Assembly: GCA_019096195.1 (NCBI GenBank)
Contig: JAGTXK010000187.1
Coordinates: 186,001 to 250,000 of the forward strand
Source: Boletus sp. NGJ
Taxonomy: Eukaryota; Basidiomycota; Agaricomycetes; Boletales; Boletaceae
Reading direction: 5' to 3'
DNA: 64,000 nt
Of this stretch, positions 56,373-64,000 are shown piece after piece; the stretch's first letter is position 1; each line of letters starts with the position of its first letter. Below the pieces are notes generated by a model. That model saw only the letters and a list, made by a program, of their open reading frames with translations. It had not been told where the DNA came from and did no database searches. The position numbers and the translations under genes were made by a program.

Positions 56373-58410
56373 TGTTACGGTTACCGAAGGGGGTGTTACG
56401 CCTGGTAACAATGGTGACACGTTCCCGTATAATCCCTCTGTTGGATTATAGGACTAGCAGGACTTGAGGAAGATTACTTAACCTCCAGAGGCCCAAATAC
56501 CCTCTGACTGGGGACCAACTGCTAGCTTTACGTAGAGTCCCTTGTTACCTCTACGACCGATGGCGGAGTCTCGGATTTACCACGGAATCCCAATCCTTAC
56601 ACAAAGGAGGGGGCAGACCGGTGTGCAGGCCTAGGAGCAGTAGCCTTCTGTCTGCTGATTCCTAGGGCTTACTGGGCCTAATATCGAATGGCGGAGTCTT
56701 CGATGCCGATGGCGGAGTCTCGGGCTTGTGCCGGTGGCGGAGTCCCGGTCTTGCTGGGTCAGTGGCGGAGTCCTGACCGACGACGACCAACCTCTGTTGG
56801 TCGTTGGAGTTGCCGAAGCTTTAGAAGCTGGTAATGGCAACGACGGTGCACAAGTGCAAAGTGATGAGAAGGACGATCACGAGCATGAGGGCGAGCACCT
56901 CCAGATTGCGGGAGAAGGCTTCTGAGGTGAAGTGGAACCTTTAGTGGGAGAAGCAGTAGATTACACGGGAAGGAGTGTAGATCTAGGTTAGAGTTACATG
57001 AAGGGCCCGCGTCCCTATTTATAGGCCTTGCCCATCTAGGGCAGGCTTCATGACGAATATAGTAATGTTTAGTTGTAGACGAAAGATTACTATAAACGGA
57101 TCAGGCATGAGTCCAATGGGGAAAGTAGGAGTACTGGGCTATGTGCGAGAGAGCATAGCCAAGGAGGCAATGTCTATGATCGGATCAAGAAGGGAAAAGG
57201 CATGTATCAAATGAAATGGGAAGGCGATGTCCATACCAAACGGGTAGGTTCCTAAAGAGGAAGTTACGAATAACTTCCTAGAAAGGTAGTTCCGGATGGG
57301 GCAATGCCTGGGTTGGTGTTGCGGGGGAATCCCTGGTCAGAGTCGAAGAAGAGGTCGTCCCATAGCCCTACGGGGGGAGAAGGAAGGGGAAAAGATGTAC
57401 CCCCTTCGGTAACCATAACAGGGGGTACATCTTTTCCCCTTCCCTCTCCCCCCGTAGGACTATGGGACGACCTCTTCTTCGACTCTGACCAGGGATTCCC
57501 CCGCAACACCAACCCAGGCATTGCCCCATCCGGAACTACCTTTCTAGGAAGTTATTCGTAACTTCCTCTTTAGGAACCTACCCGTTTGGTATGGACATCG
57601 CCTTCCCATTTCATTTGATACATGCCTTTTCCCTTCTTGATCCGATCATAGACATTGCCTCCTTGGCTATGTTCTCTCATGCATAGCCCAGTATTCCTAC
57701 CTTCCCCATTCAGACTCATGCCTTGATCTGTTTATAGTAATCTTTCATTTGCGACTAACGATTACTATATTCGTTACGAAGCCTGCCCTAGATGGGTAAG
57801 GCCTATAAATAGGGATGCAGGCCCTTCATGTAACTCTAACCTAGATCTACACTCCTTCCCATGTAATCTACCTGCTTCTCCTGCTAAAGGTTCCACTTCA
57901 CCTCAGAAGCCTTCCCCATGCTCTGGAGGTGATCACCCTCGCACTTGTGATCATCTTATTTGTCACTGTGCATCTGTGCGCCGTTGTTGCCGTTACTGGC
58001 TTCTAAAGCTTCGGCAACTCCAACAATCAACAGAGGTTGGTCGTCGTCAGTCAGGACTCTGCCACTGACCCAGCAAGCCCGGGACTCTGCCACTGGCACT
58101 TGTAAACCGGGACTCCGCCACCGGTACTAGGCCCAGTAAGCCCAGAGAATCAGCTGACGGAAGGCAACTGCTCTCTGGCCTGTGCACCGGTCTGCCCACC
58201 CTTCTTATAGGATTGGGATTTCGTGGTAAATTCAAGACTCCGCCATTGGTCGTAGAGGTAACGAGAGGACTCTACGTAAAGCTAGCAGTTGGTCTCCAGT
58301 CAGAGGAAACCATTGGGCCTCTGGAGGTTGAGTAATCCCTCAAGTTCTGCTAGTCCTATAATCCAACAGGGGTTATACAGGAATGTGTCACATTGTTACC
58401 CGGCGTAACA
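56373..58410 (+). repeat. 5' LTR of the chromovirus (about 1.0 kb without the insertion)
   Basis: Begins TGTTACGGTTACCGAA at 56373 and ends GGCGTAACA at 58410. It is interrupted after 21 bases by a solo LTR. The portion resuming at 57421 carries on in register. Confidence 0.75.
56394..57420 (-). mobile_element. Solo LTR of the same family nested inside the 5' LTR
   Basis: A 1027-bp LTR in opposite orientation with TG/CA ends (TGTTACGCC on the left, CCATAACA on the right). It is flanked on both sides by GGGGG (56389-56393 and 57421-57425), a 5-bp target duplication of the Gypsy type. With the host LTR it makes a near-perfect inverted repeat centred at about 57420. No interior is present, so it arose by LTR-LTR recombination after insertion. 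Confidence 0.8.
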
Positions 58411-61400
58411 AAAGATCTAGGTTATAAATTGCCAAAGACTATTCAGTCTAGCAACTCCCACCGTCATTCCAAGGAATTAAAACCACCTATCAGAGGATAG
58501 GCCCTCGCTCTACGCACTGGGCAGAATCAACCTTTTCCATCTCCTAGGAGAAGATTGAGAAGAAGAAGCCACATCATCACAGGCTTCTACTCCTATCTCC
58601 AATACGTCTTCATCACAAAGGATTCCAGGGTCATCATTCCATTACAATGACCCTCCCACCCGCGCATTTCCAGAACAACCCAGATGACCAGATTTTCCAG
58701 GTGGTCTCCGCTCTCGAACTTCGACCCCATCGGATGCTCCCATCCCACTGCCAGCATTCCAACCGGTTCCCATCCGAGTAGACTCACCCGACTCACTATT
58801 CCCAAGCAGAAGATCTAGTCCCAATCCAGGAAATCCCCGGCCCAAAGAAGACACAGACAACGAAGACGATATGGTTGAAATTAAAGGTGCCCTGCCTGAG
58901 GAGTTCTCAGGGGAGACAAATGATGCCAAGAGATGGCTCATGGCTATGGAAGGATACTTCCATCTAGGAGGCGCAGAGAAGTTCACTGAGGAAGCCAAGA
59001 GGCTCATCCTCCTAGACCGGATGTCCAAGGGAAGAGGAAAAGTGTTTGCAGAAGCTTGGCTGACCAGGCTACTTGACGACACCATGCCACTCGCAGACAA
59101 ATCCTATAATGAAATCAAGAAAGCCTTCACCTTCACCTTCACCCCCCACAACACTAGCAACCTGGCAATGACAGAACTAGGGTCCCTCTGACAAAACACT
59201 AAAGATCCGAAGGGATTCGACAAATTCATTTCCCAGTTCTCATTGCTAGTGGTTCGCTCGGAACTACAAGAATTCCATTCCATCCTCAAATTCTTTCTTA
59301 GGGAGATCGATCCAAGTATCACCCGACAGATGGTTAACAGTGAGACCTTCCAGAAAGCCAAGAAAATGGAAGAGGTCTACGAAGTAGCTGCTAACATCCA
59401 CAGGTTGTGGCAACAAATTGAAGGAATACAGAAAGGACCCTTTGCGTCCTTTGGAAGAGGCCGAGGAAATCACCACGATCCGAATGCAATGGATGTGGAC
59501 AGGATCACGTTATCTCCTATCAAATGGGCCAAGCGGATGAGAGAGCGAAGATGCTTCATCTGCAACAAGACTGGGTGCAGCACCAGGAACCACCCAGGAT
59601 ATCGGCCAGTTAGGAGAGAGGAATATAGGAAACCACAGGAAATGCACACTAGGGTGGTCGTCACCCAAGAAACGCCACAAGATCCCCTCGACAAGTATCT
59701 TGCAGAAGTCGCCAGAAATAACAGACAAGACACAGTTCTCAGAATGCTGCAGACAGTCTATGACACAGGACTGGATGAGCAAGGACTCGTTTTGGAACGA
59801 GTACACGAAGCTGCCGCAAAGGAATGGGAAGAGAATGTCAACTCTCTTGCCCTAGAACCCACTACGCAAATTCCCCCTTCTCCCATGGACCAAATGTCTT
59901 TTTAGGTGGAAGAGATGTACCAACATCACCCTCTTCCTACACGATTGCACCTGTATTTATTTCTGGATCGAAGAGTAATTCTATTCGTATTCCTCTCTCG
60001 ATCTGGCAGCAGGATGGCAAAATCATTGGAACACAAGCCTTAATCGATAGTGGAGCAACAGGATGCTTCATCTCAAGACATGTGGTGGAGAAGATGGGAT
60101 TACCCACATGGAAGCTGGACAATCCGGTCCGAGCTTGGAATGTCGATGGAACCCAAAACCAGTCTGGAACCATCAAGGAAAGGACCAACATCATGTTGGA
60201 CTATGGAGGCATACGAGAACAGCAGGATCTCTATGTCCTCAATTGCAGCAAGGATGAAGTCATTCTAGGACTTCCATGGCTCAGGGCAGTAAACCCTGAC
60301 ATCAACTGGACGGAAGGACGGGTAACAATAGTACCGTCTTCCTATCAGTGGACTCAAGGCGATCCACCAGGAACACTTGAACAGCGATACCTACTGAGGT
60401 ATCTGGAACACGACGAAAGGGAGTATGTGCAAGACGAACTCTATGAGACCTTTCGCCACTGGACACCCTTGCAACGGGCCAAATTCTTCAATGCGCATGG
60501 GGATGTACCAGAGTTTGTCATCAAGAGGACCACTCTGTCTACCAAGATCGCCCAACAGGCGCAGAAGAAAAAGAGCGTATTACTGAATGCGTTCAAGGAA
60601 TACGAAGACGTCTTCACGGAGAAGACAATCACCAAGTTGCCTCCCTCTAGGCAGTACGACCACGCCATCGAGTTAAAAGACTTGTTTGTTCCGAAACAAG
60701 CTAAGGCATATCCTCTCAACCCATTGGAACAACAGGCATGCTGGGAATTCATTGCCGAACACCTCAAACTGAGAAGAATCACCATCAAAATCTCCCAGGC
60801 TGCTCCTTCTTCTTTGTACAGAAGAAAGATGGGAAACTCCGCCCCTGCCAAGACTACCAATACCTTAACAGCCACACGATCAAGAATGCCTACCCTTCCC
60901 TTATTTCGATCTCTGGATAAGTTAAAGGGATCATCAATTTTACCAAATTCGACGTACGATGGGGTTACAACAACGTCTGATCAAGCCAGAAGATCGGTGG
61001 AAGGCGGCTTTTCTCAACTCCGTTCAGGCTATTTGAGCCAAACGTCATGTTCTTCGGAATGTGCAATTCCCAGCAACGTTCCAAGCGTTCATGGACAATC
61101 TCTTTGGAGATTACATCACAGAGGGATGGTTGGTGACTATACATGGACAATTGTTGATTCATTCTTCAGATCAGAAAACTCACGACAAAAGGACACAGAA
61201 GGTCCTAGAACGCTTCTGACAGCATGAAATGTACCTCAAACTGGAGAAGTGTACCTTCTCAGCCAAAGAAGTGAATATCTTGGAATGATCGTAGGAAGGA
61301 CAGAGTCCAGATGGACCCAGTCAAACTCAACACCATCAAACAATGGAAGCCTCCGGTGAACGTAAAGGACGTATGGTCCTTCATGGATTCTGCAATTTCT

Positions 61401-64000
61401 ACAGGAAGTTCATCCCCTCTTTTCCGACATTGCATGTCCTTTGCTGGACCTCACAAAAGCAAACAACAACTGGTCTTGGGGACCACTTCAAGAAAATCAT
61501 TCAGAACCCTACAAGTGGCTTTCACCAAGAAACCCATCCTCGCCTTCCCAGATACTTCAAAACCCTTCACTCTCATGACAGACACCTCGCTTACGGCGTC
61601 AGGAGCGGTACTCATGCAAAAAAACGATAATGGAGATATGCAAACCGTGTGGCTATCTCTCAGAAACATTTCTCCGGCGGAGAGGAATTACGAATCTATG
61701 ACAGGGAACTACTGGCTGTCATACGAGGTTTGAAGGAATGGCGACAATACCTCCTTGGATCGCCCCACCCGTAACAGTGTTGACCGACCACAAGAACTTG
61801 ACGTTCTTCAAGGAACCCTGTCAACTATCCCGATGACAGGCACACTGGCTTTTGTTCCTCCAAGACTATGATATGGTCTATCAAGCCCTACCTGGAACAA
61901 AAATGGCCCTGCAGACGCTTTTATCCCATCAGGACGAGATCGATACTTCCAAGGACAATGAAGATGTGCAACTCCTCCCATCCAATGCATTTGACTATCA
62001 AGTACGGATAATCGACTTAGCCTTGCGAGAAAATCAAGGGATCGCCCAGAAAGATCCATTGGTGCTTTGCCTTAGAATGCATAGGACAAGGAGAACCTCT
62101 CTTCACCCGGTCCAAGTGGAAGACTAGACCTTTGACAATGGCAACCTCTACTTCTTCAAGAACCGAATGTACATCCCCAGCCCAGCTAGACAGGAGTGGT
62201 TTCCTCTATCCATTCCTTGTTCGAGGGAGGACACGGTGGACACCTTCGCACCACTCAACTCCTAGCCAAAGACTACTGGTGGCCCGGACTTACTACGTTC
62301 GTCCGAAAATATGTCGCCGGTTGCGCCATCTGCCAAAGTAACAAGGTCCAGACACACCCTACGGTTCCCCCGGTCACCCCCCTAGCCTTCCAAGGACGCC
62401 GCCCTTTCCAGAATCTGTATCGGTGGATTTGATCACCGACCTACCCCCAGTGGGGGGTTTCGATTCGGTCATGGTCGTGGTCGACCATGGGCTTAGTAAG
62501 GGGGTAATTCTTGCACCCTTGCACAAAAACGGTGGACGTGGCTGGTATAGCCCGTCTTTTCTTTGAAAAAGTCTTCCTATGGTAGGTTTACACGACAAAT
62601 TGGTTTCAGATCGTGGTCCGCAGTTCGCATCTGCATTCGCTCGGGAGCTCGCCAGACTCCTGAAACTACGATGTCGCCCTTTCCATGGCCTACCATCCAC
62701 AAACAGATGGTGAAATGAAACGATATAACCAAGAGCTAGAAACTACCTACAGATATTCTGTGATGGCCAACCATAGAAGTGGTTGGAATTACTACCTATG
62801 GCGGAGTTCGCCCACAACTCTGCAACCCACTCGGTCACTGGAAAATCGCCCTTCTCCTTGATCCTTGGATATGAACCAAGAGCATATCCTTCTATCGGAA
62901 AAACCTTCCTACCAGCCCTGGAGGAAAGACTCTCTTTTCTAGAAGAATCAAGAAAGGAAGCAGAAGCGGCACACCAACTGGCACAACTACGCATGAAGGA
63001 GAGAGTTCACTCTCGCTTCAAATCCTGGAAACTCAGAGATAAGGTATGGCTGGATGCCAAAAACCTAAAACTCCAAGTCCCTTCTCGAAAACTATCACCA
63101 AAACGAACCGGACCATTTGAAATCACTCAAGTGGTGTCCTCTGTGGCATTCTGACTCAAGTTGCCAAAACAGTGGAAAATCCATGATGTGTTCCACACAT
63201 CCCTACTTTCCCCGTATCGGGAAACCATGGAACACAGTCCCAATTTGACTCAACCCCCACCAGAACTTATTGGAACCAACGAGGAATACAAAGTGGACAG
63301 CATCATCAACCATCGGGGAAAACCGGGAAAAAGGCAGTACCTGACACACTGGAAAGGATATTCCGCAGCAGAACGAACTTGGGAACCAGAGGCCAATCTT
63401 GGAAACGCCAAGAAGATACTCCAAGAGTATAAAAGGCAACTCAGATTTTGAGATGAACCCATGCCCTGAGACAACACCTCCCTCTTCATTCTGCTTGCCC
63501 GTGTATCCACTGCCCTCACCCAAGCCCGTCTTCAGAAGCAATACCCAGATCTCGACATCCCCAAACATATCGAACAACACTGGTGCTTCTGCAAGATCGA
63601 TTACTGCCCCTATCATCACACCTGGTAGATGACTCTCGCCCCCCTTTCTGTATGCCTCAACCAGACTCTCCCCTGCTCACTGCACCGAAATCTCTATGCT
63701 GCCATTCTTGATGACCCCGTCGCAGTCTCAACCCTCCAGACCATCCCCTTCTTTTCCTGTAATGACTCACTCGTCCAACTCGTCACCCTCTATAGATCTT
63801 ACTCCTCACTTCGATCCCTTCTCTCCCGGACCCATGGGAACTCGGCAGGTCCCTATGACTCCAATGCCCAACAGACCGCCAAAGAAGAAAGGGCAATGGA
63901 AGGGATCCTCGAGATTCGTGAAACTTGTTCTCAACCTCCTTTTCATCGAGGGATTCAACTATTCCCTCGCCCTTCTGCCCATCAACACCCGTGATCGCCT

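Larger units (their letters stand above)
56373..64000 (+). mobile_element. Ty3/Gypsy chromovirus fossil, 5' LTR to beyond window edge
   Basis: A plus-strand LTR retrotransposon whose 3' LTR lies outside the window. Parts: 5' LTR 56373-58410 (interrupted by a solo LTR), gag region about 58650-59905 with a Cys-rich motif, then the pol region. Within pol are a protease segment around DSGATG near 60050, reverse transcriptase about 60700-61500, RNase H about 61550-61800, and integrase about 62200-63150 with a zinc-binding HHCC segment. A C-terminal chromodomain lies at about 63290-63440 (QYLTHWKGYSAAERTWEPE). The chromodomain places it in the chromovirus branch. The coding region is broken at several points (roughly half a dozen or more), so it is a fossil, yet its LTR is close to the nested solo LTR, which suggests a fairly recent family. 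The last 550 bp before the edge are unassigned interior. Confidence 0.85.

Noticed and set aside
57264-57561. Identical 85-residue frames on both strands
   Set aside because: They are mirror products of the two inverted LTR copies, not genes.
1-64000. CRISPR arrays, bacterial operons, riboswitches
   Set aside because: The window is eukaryotic with spliceosomal introns; no regularly spaced direct repeats of CRISPR type were seen.

Overview
The window looks like nuclear DNA of a basidiomycete fungus, most likely an Agaricomycete. The genes are split by many GT-AG introns of about 45-75 nt. Several proteins are of types seen mainly in mushroom-forming fungi, and the right end carries a chromodomain Ty3/Gypsy element. 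Exon chains were worked out by eye. For most multi-exon genes the exon lengths sum to a multiple of three, which supports the models.

Layout. 1-3.9 kb: an uncharacterised gene cut by the left edge, a protein-kinase-like gene (-) and a small uncharacterised gene. 4.2-7.8 kb: two tandem D-amino-acid oxidase paralogues. 7.9-9.9 kb: a secreted serine carboxypeptidase. 10.4-15.5 kb: a tandem duplication carrying two thaumatin-like genes (-); the second copy is frameshifted. 15.5-19.2 kb: gene-poor. 19.2-36.5 kb: large low-complexity or charged proteins, two of which (24.8-28.0 and 34.9-36.5 kb) share a J-like HPD(R/K)F C-terminal domain. 37.3-43.8 kb: an uncharacterised acidic protein, a decayed UDP-glycosyltransferase, PEX13 and an O-fucosyltransferase-like gene. 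44.1-45.4 kb: a truncated copy of the decapping gene DCP1. 45.8-46.2 kb: a small uncharacterised gene. 47.8-52.4 kb: intact DCP1 and a B-type cyclin, divergent across a 186-bp promoter. 54.0-64.0 kb: nested LTR retrotransposon fossils.

How the genes relate. D-amino-acid oxidases are peroxisomal in many fungi and PEX13 is a peroxisomal import factor, but neither oxidase here ends in an obvious PTS1. DCP1 (mRNA turnover) and the cyclin (cell cycle) share a promoter region. The main theme is local duplication followed by decay: oxidases, thaumatins, DCP1 and glycosyltransferase.

Nothing here is a clear new system. The most unusual items are the pair of J-like coiled-coil proteins, the CCCGGG palindrome modules upstream of the thaumatin genes, GC-AG introns, and an LTR that has swollen with inverted CATAGT/ACTATG arrays.
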